Shown: piece after piece, positions 8,539-15,596 of the stretch
How positions within the stretch are numbered: position 1 is the first letter of the stretch
How the letters are laid out: every line of letters begins with the position of its first letter
DNA from: Paractinoplanes atraurantiacus
GTDB taxonomy: Bacteria > Actinomycetota > Actinomycetes > Mycobacteriales > Micromonosporaceae
DNA: 64,000 nt
NCBI RefSeq assembly: GCF_900215205.1
Contig: NZ_OBDY01000037.1
Coordinates: forward strand, 39,687-103,686
Direction of reading: 5' to 3'
The notes under the pieces: model-generated
Told to the model about the DNA's origin: nothing
Databases searched by the model: none
Seen by the model: the letters and a program-made list of their open reading frames with translations, nothing else
Made by a program: the position numbers and the translations under genes

Positions 8539-10173
8539 TCACGTGTCGCGCAGTTCCTCGGCCAGCCGGCCGTCCTCGGCGAGGTCGGCCTCGGTGGCCC
8601 GGCCGGCCTGGCGGCGCTGCAGGCGGTGTGCGGCGGCCGCGACTTCCCGTCCGCGTTCCTGGACCCGGCGGCGTCCGGCCTCGGCCTGCTTCTTGGCCTC
8701 CCGCATCTCCTGGCTGTCGCGTTCCACATCGGCCAGGGTGCGCGGGGACGTGATCTCGGCGATCGTCTGCTCCTGCCACGCCAGGTCCTCGGGGCTGCCA
8801 ACGCCGCGTTCGAGCCGTGACTGGCGTGCGAGTTCCTCCGCCGATCGCGTCTCGTCGCGCTCCCGGTCATGGGCGATCATCCGGTCCAGTTCCCGCTGCC
8901 GCTGGGCCGCCGACTCGTACAGCCGGTCGAGCTCCTCCCGGGCCCGCCGGGTCTGCTCCTCGACCTCGGCTCTCACCTGCTCGACCAACTCGCGGGCCGG
9001 TTCGTAGGTGGTGCTGTCGAGGATCTGACGGCCCGCGAGCTGGGTGGGCATCTCGCCGAAGTCGCGGAGCAACCGGTGCAGCCAGCCGCCGAGCGCCCGC
9101 ACCGCGACGTCCCCGCGATCCGGGTGTTCGGCGGCCGCCTGGGCCAGCAACCTCGCGGTGATCAGCGCGGGTCCGGTTCCGATCGGCAACCGGTCCAGCG
9201 CGGCGGCCAGGGTCTCGGGACGGCGGGGCCGGTGCTGCCGGTCGTACACGTCACCGCGTTCGCCGGTCATCCGCTCGCTCGCTCGGAAATGCAACTCGGC
9301 GGATTGGCACCAGGCCTCGGCCGCGAGTTCGAACGCCGCGGCGGCGCCGCCGGTGTCCCCCTCGGCCAGGTGGCCCGCCCCGAACTCCTCGTGCACGTAA
9401 GCCTTCGCGGCCAGGACCGCCGCGGTCGGCGGGCCCGCGGCGATGGCGCGGTCGAGCCACCGGCCGGCCTTCACCAGATGGTCCGGCGCGGTCGGATGAG
9501 CCAGGGCGAGCAACTCGACCTCGGCGCGCCACGCGTGCGCCGGCCCGTACAGACCCCGCGACGTGTGCACGGCCCGCGCGGTGGCGGCTCGCGCTCGCGC
9601 CAGCCGCCGCCGATCGAAGCTCTTTCCGGCCGCGAGCCGGCGCACGGCCCGTTCGGACACGGCGAGCTGTCCCATGGTGGTTTCGGACAGCCGCCGGGCG
9701 AGGACGCGGCGCGCCCGGAGAACATCGACGCCACCGACCCCCAGCACCAGCACCGCGACACCGCCGAGGGCCACCAGCGCCCAGCCCTGCGGCGATCCCC
9801 AGTCCGTCGCCGACTCCACGCCGAACGCCACGGCGAGGCCGGCCGCCGCCGACGCGATCACCACGTTGAGGCCGAGCACGAGATCGGCCAGGCGGTCGTG
9901 CCGGGCGCCCTGGAAGACCGTCCTCTGCTCGTCGAACCACTCGGCGTCGAGGGGCTTCTGGTCGCGGCGGGCGGTGGCCAGCAACGCGTCCAGCGCGAGC
10001 GCGTGGTCCACGGCCCGCTCATTCTCGCGATGCACCCGGGTGGTCAGGAACGTCGTGGAGAACACTGTGGCCGCGACCAGCGTCGACAGTGTGGGCATGG
10101 CGACCGGGGACAGCGGCTCCACGAGTCCACCGTAAGCGCGGACCCGGTCGCGCCGGGTCCCCGGATCAACCAT
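8539..10173 (-). CDS. membrane-anchored coiled-coil protein of unknown function
   Basis: A 544-residue protein with an N-terminal hydrophobic segment (PTLSTLVAATVFSTTFLTT, about residues 27-45), two further helices at about 96-120 (LGLNVVIASAAAGLAVAFG) and 130-152 (WALVALGGVAVLVLGVGG), then a helical region of TPR-like look (residues about 180-380, ALAHPTAPDHLVKAGRWLDRAIAAGPPTAAVLA). The last 150 residues are highly charged and predicted coiled coil (VEEQTRRAREELDRLYESAA). I recognise no catalytic motif. It converges on the SIS gene with seven bases between stops. Confidence 0.75.
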   Translation of the reverse strand: MVDPGTRRDRVRAYGGLVEPLSPVAMPTLSTLVAATVFSTTFLTTRVHRENERAVDHALALDALLATARRDQKPLDAEWFDEQRTVFQGARHDRLADLVLGLNVVIASAAAGLAVAFGVESATDWGSPQGWALVALGGVAVLVLGVGGVDVLRARRVLARRLSETTMGQLAVSERAVRRLAAGKSFDRRRLARARAATARAVHTSRGLYGPAHAWRAEVELLALAHPTAPDHLVKAGRWLDRAIAAGPPTAAVLAAKAYVHEEFGAGHLAEGDTGGAAAAFELAAEAWCQSAELHFRASERMTGERGDVYDRQHRPRRPETLAAALDRLPIGTGPALITARLLAQAAAEHPDRGDVAVRALGGWLHRLLRDFGEMPTQLAGRQILDSTTYEPARELVEQVRAEVEEQTRRAREELDRLYESAAQRQRELDRMIAHDRERDETRSAEELARQSRLERGVGSPEDLAWQEQTIAEITSPRTLADVERDSQEMREAKKQAEAGRRRVQERGREVAAAAHRLQRRQAGRATEADLAEDGRLAEELRDT

Positions 10174-10183
10174 TGTTCGCCGG

Positions 10184-10352
10184 TCAGGCGGCTACATAGA
10201 CCCACGCACTTTCGCCCGAGGCCAGCGGCGCCGCCACGCGCTGGTAGTCGTCCACCTCGTACTCGTCGGCCTGGCCGAGCTCGGCTTCGGTCACCTCCAG
10301 CACCGAGCCGTCCACGCCGTCGCCCGCATCGCCGGTGGCGACCAGGATCGGG
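10184..10352 (-). pseudogene. C-terminal fragment of a gamma-glutamylcyclotransferase-like (AIG2) gene
   Basis: Read on the minus strand this stretch gives GSVLEVTEAELGQADEYEVD, then DYQRVAAPLASGESAWVYVAA and stop. That is the C-terminal half of the AIG2/gamma-glutamylcyclotransferase-like family, whose members end in a similar D-x-Y-E...Y-x-R-V...A-W-V-Y pattern. The N-terminal half with the GxLR-like start is absent: immediately upstream lies the 3' end of the ABC-F gene in a different frame. It looks like a remnant cut by insertion or recombination, though a short expressed product from a GTG cannot be excluded. Confidence 0.6.
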
Positions 10353-11945
10353 TTATCCCCGATCCTCGATGAGACGGCCGCCGGCGAGGCGCAGGCGGCG
10401 GTTGACGCCGATCTCGCTCAGGAAGCGCTCGTCGTGGCTGACCACGACGAACGCGCCCTGATAGGCGGTGAGGGCACTCTCGAGCTGGCCGACGCTGACC
10501 AGGTCGAGGTTGTTGGTCGGCTCGTCGAGCAGCAGCAGTTGCGGCGCCGGCTCGGCGAACAGGATGCAGGCCAGCGTGGCGCGCAGCCGCTCGCCGCCGG
10601 AGAGCACGCCGACCGGCAGATGCGCGCGGGCGCCGCGGAACAGGAAGCGGGCCAGCAGGTTCATCCGCTCGGCGTCGTCGCGCGCCGGGGCGAACCGCGC
10701 GAAATTCTCCGCCACCGTACGGCTCTCGTCGAGCAGGTCGAGCCGCTGGGAGAGGTAGGCGACCGGCACGCCGGCGTTTTCCCTGATCTGCCGCATCAGC
10801 GTCGATTTGCCGGCGCCGTTGTCGCCGATCAGCGCGACGCGCTCCGGCCCCCGGATCGTCAGATCAACACCCTCGAAGATCAACTTATTGCCGTACGCGG
10901 CCCGCATGCCGTCCGCCTCGAAGACGGTCTTCCCGGCCGGGACGTTGGTGCCGGGCAGTTCCAGCGCGATCCGGTCCTCCTGGCGGGCGGCCCGGCTGGC
11001 CTGGTCGAGCCGGGCCTGCGCGTCACCGACCCGGCCGGCGTGCGTCTCGGCCTGCTTGGCCGCGGACACCTGCGCGTCCCGCTTGAGGTTGCCGGCGACG
11101 ATCCGGGCCAGGCCGGCGTCGGCCAGGTTGCGGCTGGCGTTCGAGGCCCGGCGCTGGGCCCGCTCCCGGGCCTGCTGCATCTCCCGTTTCTGCCGCTTGA
11201 GGTCGGCCTCGGCGTTGCGGACCTGCCGCTCGGCGACCTCACGCTCGTTGCGCACGGCCTCCTCGTACTCGGTGAAGGTGCCGCCGTACCACCGGACCTC
11301 GCCCTGCGGCTCGAGCGCGGCGATGCGGTCCATCTCGTCGAGCAGCTCCCGGTCGTGGCTGACCACGAGCAGGCACCCCGACCAGGAGCGCAGCACCTCG
11401 ATGAGACGGCCGCGGCTCGCACGGTCGAGGTTGTTGGTCGGCTCGTCGAGAAGCAGCACGTCGGGGCGTTTGAGCAGCTGGGCGGCGAGCCCGAGGGAGA
11501 TGACCTGGCCGCCGCTGAGCGTGGACAGGCGCCGGTCGAGCGTCACGTCGCCCAGGCCGAGCCGGTCGAGCTCGGCGCGGGTGCGCTCCTCGACGTCCCA
11601 GTCGTTGCCGACGACGGTGAAGTTCTCCTCGTCGGCGTCGCCGCTCTCGATGGCGAGCAGCGCGGCCATGATTCGGTCGACGCCGAGCGCCTGCGCGACG
11701 GTCTGGTCCTTGAGGAAGGGCAGATCCTGGGGCAGATAGCCCAGCACGCCCTCGACGTGAACGCTGCCGCCGGTCGGTTTCAGGTCGCCGGCGATCAGCT
11801 TGAGCAGCGTCGACTTGCCGGCGCCGTTGGAGGCGACCAGACCCGTGCGCCCACCCGGCACGGAGAAGGAGAGGTCGTCGAAGACCGGGGTGTCATCCGG
11901 CCAGGAAAAGGACAGCGAGGAACAGACGATGTATCCATCGGACAT
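10353..11945 (-). CDS. ABC-F family ATPase (ribosome-protection/antibiotic-resistance type)
   Basis: A 530-residue protein with two ABC domains and no membrane segments. Domain 1 has Walker A ASNGAGKST, signature LSGGQ and Walker B LLLDEPTNNLD; domain 2 has GDNGAGKST, LSGGERLRA and LLLDEPTNNLD. The charged linker (about residues 205-300) is helical, as expected for the P-site tRNA interaction motif. ABC-F proteins bind ribosomes and relieve stalling or displace drugs. The roughly 120-base untranslated leader with nested hairpins and a nine-codon upstream ORF suggests drug-induced attenuation, known for several actinobacterial and Firmicute resistance ABC-F genes. Which drug class it protects against cannot be told from sequence. 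Confidence 0.93.
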   Translation of the reverse strand: MSDGYIVCSSLSFSWPDDTPVFDDLSFSVPGGRTGLVASNGAGKSTLLKLIAGDLKPTGGSVHVEGVLGYLPQDLPFLKDQTVAQALGVDRIMAALLAIESGDADEENFTVVGNDWDVEERTRAELDRLGLGDVTLDRRLSTLSGGQVISLGLAAQLLKRPDVLLLDEPTNNLDRASRGRLIEVLRSWSGCLLVVSHDRELLDEMDRIAALEPQGEVRWYGGTFTEYEEAVRNEREVAERQVRNAEADLKRQKREMQQARERAQRRASNASRNLADAGLARIVAGNLKRDAQVSAAKQAETHAGRVGDAQARLDQASRAARQEDRIALELPGTNVPAGKTVFEADGMRAAYGNKLIFEGVDLTIRGPERVALIGDNGAGKSTLMRQIRENAGVPVAYLSQRLDLLDESRTVAENFARFAPARDDAERMNLLARFLFRGARAHLPVGVLSGGERLRATLACILFAEPAPQLLLLDEPTNNLDLVSVGQLESALTAYQGAFVVVSHDERFLSEIGVNRRLRLAGGRLIEDRG

Positions 11946-11966
11946 TTCGGGGATCCCAAAGATCGC

Positions 11967-12055
11967 GGGCTCCCTCAGGGAGACCCGGCAGCGAACGAAG
12001 GCACGACAACAGGGGCCGCGGCAACGGCGCGTGGTGTCACGCGCGCCTGCGGCCC
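11967..12055 (-). promoter_or_regulatory. structured attenuator-like leader of the ABC-F gene
   Basis: On the minus strand the leader holds a nested hairpin: an outer 7-bp stem GGGCCGC/GCGGCCC (12049-12055 with 12013-12019) enclosing a stem formed by 12038-12047 and 12026-12033. A second hairpin lies at 11967-11986 (GGG-T-CTCCC TGA GGGAG-CCC), followed by GGGATCCC just before the start codon, which could bury the ribosome site. With the short upstream ORF this has the parts of a ribosome-mediated attenuator. Confidence 0.6.
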
Positions 12056-12065
12056 GCCGGGAAAC

Positions 12066-12095
12066 TCACCCGGAGATGTCGTCCTCGCCAGCCAT
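12066..12095 (-). CDS. nine-residue leader peptide ORF upstream of ABC-F
   Basis: An ATG-started ORF of nine codons (MAGEDDISG) and a TGA stop lies 120 bases before the ABC-F start and just ahead of the nested hairpin. No clear Shine-Dalgarno sequence precedes it. Such small ORFs in leaders of resistance ABC-F genes can act as stalling sensors. It is supported by position only; chance occurrence is possible. Confidence 0.4.
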   Translation of the reverse strand: MAGEDDISG

Positions 12096-12145
12096 GCGCA
12101 GAAGCTTAGCGCGCCCCGCCCGCTGCGCGCCGTTACAAAGCCCAC

Positions 12146-12567
12146 TTGAACCATCTGCGAGTATCGAGCGTCGTGGAGCTCTACGAGGCGAGGCGTCTTC
12201 TGCCTCGGGAATGCCGGGGAATGCACGGCGAGGCTCGCATCCCGGTCGCCGATCACGTCCGGGGCATTCTGTACGCCGGACCCGACCTGTCCCGGGTCGT
12301 CGACCCCCTGCCGCCCCTCGAATACCTCCGCACCGAGATCGGCGGCTGCCCTCAACGCTGACCGCGCTCCGCCTGATCGGCGTCCGCGCCGAGATCGACT
12401 GCGCGCTCCTGACCGGCCTGCGGGAGCTCGACGTGATGAACAGCCGCACGTTCGTCAACCTGGACGCGCTCCTCGGCATCCCGCGGGTGAGTTTCGTCAA
12501 CTGCGGCAATCCGTTCCGGGGGCGGCCCGAGTTCGCCGCCAAGGGATTCGACGTCGCCTATGCCTGA
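12146..12567 (+). pseudogene. frameshifted leucine-rich leftover gene
   Basis: Frame 2 gives ELYEARRLLPRECRGMHGEA, then HVRGILYAGPDLSRVVDPLPPLEYLRTEIGG and a stop near 12361. A different frame then continues LPSTLTALRLIGVRAEIDCA, LLTGLRELDVMNSRTFVNLDALLGIPRVSFVNC up to the stop at 12567. The two parts share an L-x-x-L spacing and join smoothly with a single-base shift near 12345, so this is either a decayed gene or a sequencing error. The beginning is uncertain (TTG at 12146 or GTG at 12173). The 3' end overlaps the convergent GNAT gene by ten bases. No function is recognised beyond a leucine-rich repeat look. Confidence 0.55.
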
Positions 12568-13235
12568 GGGCGCCCGTACTGGTGGAAGTTCACCGGGCGC
12601 CGCACGCTGAAGCCGAGCTTCTCGTACAGGCGAATCGCATTGGTGTTGCCGATCGCGGCGTGCAGGAAAGGCGTCTCGCCGCGCTCGGCGATGCCGGCCG
12701 CGACGGCGCTGACCAGGCGGCCGGCGAAGCCGTGACCGCGGTAGGCGGGATCGGTGCAGACGGCGCTGACCTCGGTGAAGCCGGTCAGGCGCATGCGCTC
12801 GCCGGCCATCGCGACCAGCTTGCCGTCGCGGCGGATGCCGAGATAGCGGCCGAGCTCGACGGTGCGCGGGCCGAACGGCCCCGGGCGGGTCAGGGCCACC
12901 AGGTCGAGCATTTCCGGCACGTCGTCCCGGGTCAGCGGAATCGCTTCCGGGTCCGCCTCCGGACGTACGGCCGAACCGACAAGCTGGACACCCCGGTTGA
13001 GTGACGTGACCGCCCAGCCCGCCGGCGGATCGTCCGGGCCCGCCGGCAGAAGGACCGGCCCACCGTCGCCGGTCAACGCGGCCAGATCATTCCAGGCGCC
13101 CGGATCGGCGGCGTCGGCCAGCCCGTGAAAGGGCGAGACACCGGCCGTGAAACGGGCCGCCCGGCCTTTGGTCTCCGCGAATTCGGCCTGCGGGCCCGAC
13201 AGCGCCGCCCACACCGGGTTATCCAAGATCGTCAC
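12558..13235 (-). CDS. GNAT-family N-acetyltransferase
   Basis: A 225-residue protein. The C-terminal part is a GNAT/FR47-like acetyl-CoA-binding domain: EVSAVCTDPAYRGHGFAGRL holds the R-G-H-G-x-A pyrophosphate-binding loop, and FLHAAIGNTNAIRLYEKLGF is the usual C-terminal segment. The N-terminal half (residues 1-100) is a degenerate GNAT-like half typical of this subfamily. It acetylates an unknown amine, alone or as part of detoxification; the neighbours give no substrate clue. Confidence 0.88.
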   Translation of the reverse strand: MTILDNPVWAALSGPQAEFAETKGRAARFTAGVSPFHGLADAADPGAWNDLAALTGDGGPVLLPAGPDDPPAGWAVTSLNRGVQLVGSAVRPEADPEAIPLTRDDVPEMLDLVALTRPGPFGPRTVELGRYLGIRRDGKLVAMAGERMRLTGFTEVSAVCTDPAYRGHGFAGRLVSAVAAGIAERGETPFLHAAIGNTNAIRLYEKLGFSVRRPVNFHQYGRPQA

Positions 13236-13384
13236 GCGTTCTGGATTAGCACGAATCAGACCGCAAACGGAAAGTGAGGTCGGACACGGCCGGCCCCGGA
13301 ACAGTCATACGACCGATGCCTTTCGGCGCTCACCGGACGCACGCTCGATTCGGCAACCGGCCGTGCGCACAGGTGGGGGCACCG

Positions 13385-13567
13385 ATGTCGTACATCCCTG
13401 AGTTCGACGACGACTCCGACAAGTCCGAACTGGACGTTTTGGCGGAGGCGATTCTCGACGCTCTGCGCTCGGGAGTGCTCAGCGACCAGTCACCGGGCAT
13501 CCACCGGCCCGAATCCACCGTCGCGTTCGAGCCCGGCCTGCCGCCCTCGAAGTCACTCCTCAACTAG
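13385..13567 (+). CDS. small acidic hypothetical protein
   Basis: A 60-residue protein (MSYIPEFDDDSDKSELD...) preceded by a good AGGTGGGGG ribosome site. It is acidic in its first half with one predicted amphipathic helix (LDVLAEAILDALRSGVL) and a Pro/Ser-rich tail. No domain is recognised. It ends eight bases before the deacetylase gene, so the two may be cotranscribed. The frame is open further upstream, but the ribosome site supports this start. Confidence 0.6.
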   Translation: MSYIPEFDDDSDKSELDVLAEAILDALRSGVLSDQSPGIHRPESTVAFEPGLPPSKSLLN

Positions 13568-13575
13568 GTCGGTGT

Positions 13576-14262
13576 ATGAAGCTCTCCAAGAACCTGGCCG
13601 CCGGATTCGCATTCGCCTCGCTGCTGGCGTCCGGCATCGCCGTCTCCGCGTCCGCCCCGGCCCAGGCGGCACCCGTCACTTCGGTCGAGGTCGTTCAGCT
13701 GGCCGCGGCCAAGAAGACGATCGCGCTCACCTTCGACGACGGCCCGTCGAAGTACACGCCGCAGGTCCTCGACATTTTGAAGCGCAACAATGTCAAAGCG
13801 ACGTTCTGCATGCTCGGCAACAATGTCGGCTCGTACGCGGCCACCGCGCGGCGCGTGGTCCGCGAAGGACACCGCCTCTGCAACCACAGCCGCAGCCACC
13901 CGAACTTCACCAAGCTGTCGAACTCGGCCGCCCGCAACCAGATCACCTGGACCCAGAACAAGATCTACAGCGTCACAAAGGTCAAGCCCAAGGTCTTCCG
14001 TTTCCCGTACGGAGCGAGCAACTCCCGCGTCCGCACGGTGGTCCGCGACCAGAACCTGCGCATCCTGGGCTGGACCGTGGACACCCGTGACTGGTCCCGG
14101 CCCGGCACGTCCACCATCACCAGCCGGGCGGTGAAGGGCGCCCGCAACGGCGGGGTGATCCTCATGCACGACGGAGGCGGCAACCGCAGCCAGACGGTGG
14201 CTTCCCTGAACGCCACCATCAAGCAGCTCAAGGCCAAGGGCTACACCTTCGTCCTGGCCTGA
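13576..14262 (+). CDS. secreted polysaccharide deacetylase (NodB domain, CE4)
   Basis: A 228-residue protein with an N-terminal signal peptide (KNLAAGFAFASLLASGIAVS, cleavage near AQA). The NodB domain shows the five CE4 motifs: TFDDGP (metal Asp and catalytic base), HSRSHP (metal His pair), RFPYG, DTRDW and LMHDGG. CE4 enzymes remove N- or O-acetyl groups from chitin, peptidoglycan or xylan; the mature enzyme should act outside the membrane. All catalytic residues are present, so it is probably active. A strong hairpin follows its stop. Confidence 0.95.
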   Translation: MKLSKNLAAGFAFASLLASGIAVSASAPAQAAPVTSVEVVQLAAAKKTIALTFDDGPSKYTPQVLDILKRNNVKATFCMLGNNVGSYAATARRVVREGHRLCNHSRSHPNFTKLSNSAARNQITWTQNKIYSVTKVKPKVFRFPYGASNSRVRTVVRDQNLRILGWTVDTRDWSRPGTSTITSRAVKGARNGGVILMHDGGGNRSQTVASLNATIKQLKAKGYTFVLA

Positions 14263-14274
14263 GTCTCCTGAAGA

Positions 14275-14309
14275 GGTGGCCGCCGTCCCCAGCCCGGACG
14301 GCGGCCACC
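14275..14309. terminator. bidirectional hairpin terminator
   Basis: A perfect 14-bp stem GGTGGCCGCCGTCC / GGACGGCGGCCACC with a 7-base loop sits between the convergent deacetylase and DUF1697 genes. There is no T-tract, as is usual in high-GC actinobacteria. Confidence 0.88.
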
Positions 14310-14322
14310 GCACCTTCGACGC

Positions 14323-14895
14323 TTAGCTGGGAGCACGGTTGTTGGCGTCAAGCATCGCCAACAGCTTCACCGTGGTGTTCCAGCTGCGGACAGTCATCGA
14401 CTTGTAGAGCGGCGACGTCAGTATCGAGCTCAGGCGGCTCTTGGTGCGCTGAGCGCTGAGCCGCTCCGAATAGATGACGCCATCCCCCGGCCAGACCCGG
14501 TCGACGCCCTCACGCGGATTGAATATCGGCATCGCCTCGGCCGGGTCGACGCCGATCAGGAAAATCGCATCGCTGTGGTATTTTTCCGGCTGATCGCCGA
14601 AGCCCGCCGGCCTGTTGTCCACGATGCCCTGGAGATCCTCACGGGTGAGGACCAGCACTTTGACGATTTCGCTGTCGAGTTGGAAGGCCTGGGGCATCGC
14701 CGCTTCGATCTGAGTAGCAATATCCTCGGCCGGCCGGTCCGACGTCAGGATGACATTGCCACTGGCGATGTAAGTGGAGACGTCGAGAAACCCCATTCCT
14801 TCGAGCCATGTCCGCAAATCCGCCATCGGAACTTTGTTCTTGCCTCCGACGTTGACGCCGCGCAGGAGAATCAGGAACGTCTTCACGTCGCGCAT
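14323..14895 (-). CDS. DUF1697 family protein
   Basis: A 190-residue protein starting MRDVKTFLILLRGVNVGGKN. The LLRGVNVGG.NKVPM and STYIASGNVIL segments are the hallmark of DUF1697, a widespread cytosolic family of unknown biochemical role with a two-domain alpha/beta fold. The length is normal for the family. It converges on the deacetylase gene across a strong terminator. No operon partner is visible. Confidence 0.9.
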   Translation of the reverse strand: MRDVKTFLILLRGVNVGGKNKVPMADLRTWLEGMGFLDVSTYIASGNVILTSDRPAEDIATQIEAAMPQAFQLDSEIVKVLVLTREDLQGIVDNRPAGFGDQPEKYHSDAIFLIGVDPAEAMPIFNPREGVDRVWPGDGVIYSERLSAQRTKSRLSSILTSPLYKSMTVRSWNTTVKLLAMLDANNRAPS

Positions 14896-15107
14896 CGTAC
14901 CGCGAGGCGGATTTGCTGGGACGAATGCAGAATCGACGATTTCCCTCGTCCTTGGCCTGCCTAGCCATCGGGCGGCTGGATGCGCCGAACCACGTCTGCT
15001 ACGACGATGACCTCGGAGACGGGTTCGGGTTCATCTACCGGCAGCCCGGTAACGAACTCGAGGCTCTGGCGGTGGTGAGCGTCTTACGGGTCAACGATGG
15101 CCGTCTA

Positions 15108-15503
15108 TTGTGCTCACATGGTGGATGCACGGGGCTGATCGAGCGCTTCAACGCCGCTTGGGAGTTGGGCGACCTGGCGACGGTGTCAGCGTTGCTCGCC
15201 GACGACGTGATGTACTGCCCGAACGCCTGGGACGGGCCGGCCAGCGCCGTTCGCGGCAGGGACGAAGTCAGCAAGGTGCTCGCTGAGCAGCTCGGTCCCG
15301 GCGAGGGTCCGGTCCTCGGGCCGGTCTGGGCGGCCGGGGATCGAGTGGTCTGTGAATGGCGATGGCCCCCGGCCGACGACGGCACAGTTCTGCGCGGGCT
15401 TGACGTCTATCGAGTGCGCGATGGCCGGATCGCCGCGAAGGATGTGTACGGCAAGATCACCGCGGGTCCGGACGAAGTCACGACAGGGCCTCTACCGCGA
15501 TGA
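15108..15503 (+). CDS. SnoaL-like (NTF2-fold) protein with doubtful start
   Basis: The clear part is LIERFNAAWELGDLATVSAL, then LADDVMYCPNAWDGPASAVRG and WRWPPADDGTVLRGLDVYRVRDGRIAAKDVY: a SnoaL/NTF2-like fold of about 120 residues, a small alpha+beta barrel used by polyketide cyclases, isomerases and many unknown proteins. The natural-looking start MVDARG at 15118 is one frame off and hits a stop after six codons; removing one G in the run GGGG near 15133 would join it to LIERF. So this is either a frameshifted gene, a sequencing error, or a gene starting at a weak TTG (15108). Confidence 0.6.
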   Translation: MCSHGGCTGLIERFNAAWELGDLATVSALLADDVMYCPNAWDGPASAVRGRDEVSKVLAEQLGPGEGPVLGPVWAAGDRVVCEWRWPPADDGTVLRGLDVYRVRDGRIAAKDVYGKITAGPDEVTTGPLPR

Positions 15504-15596
15504 CCGTCGGTGCACTGGTCTCGGCAAATGAGCGCATCTTGCTGGCACGAGCATCGCGGTACGTCCCGCCTACGGTCTTGTCAGCCGCGAGCTGAG

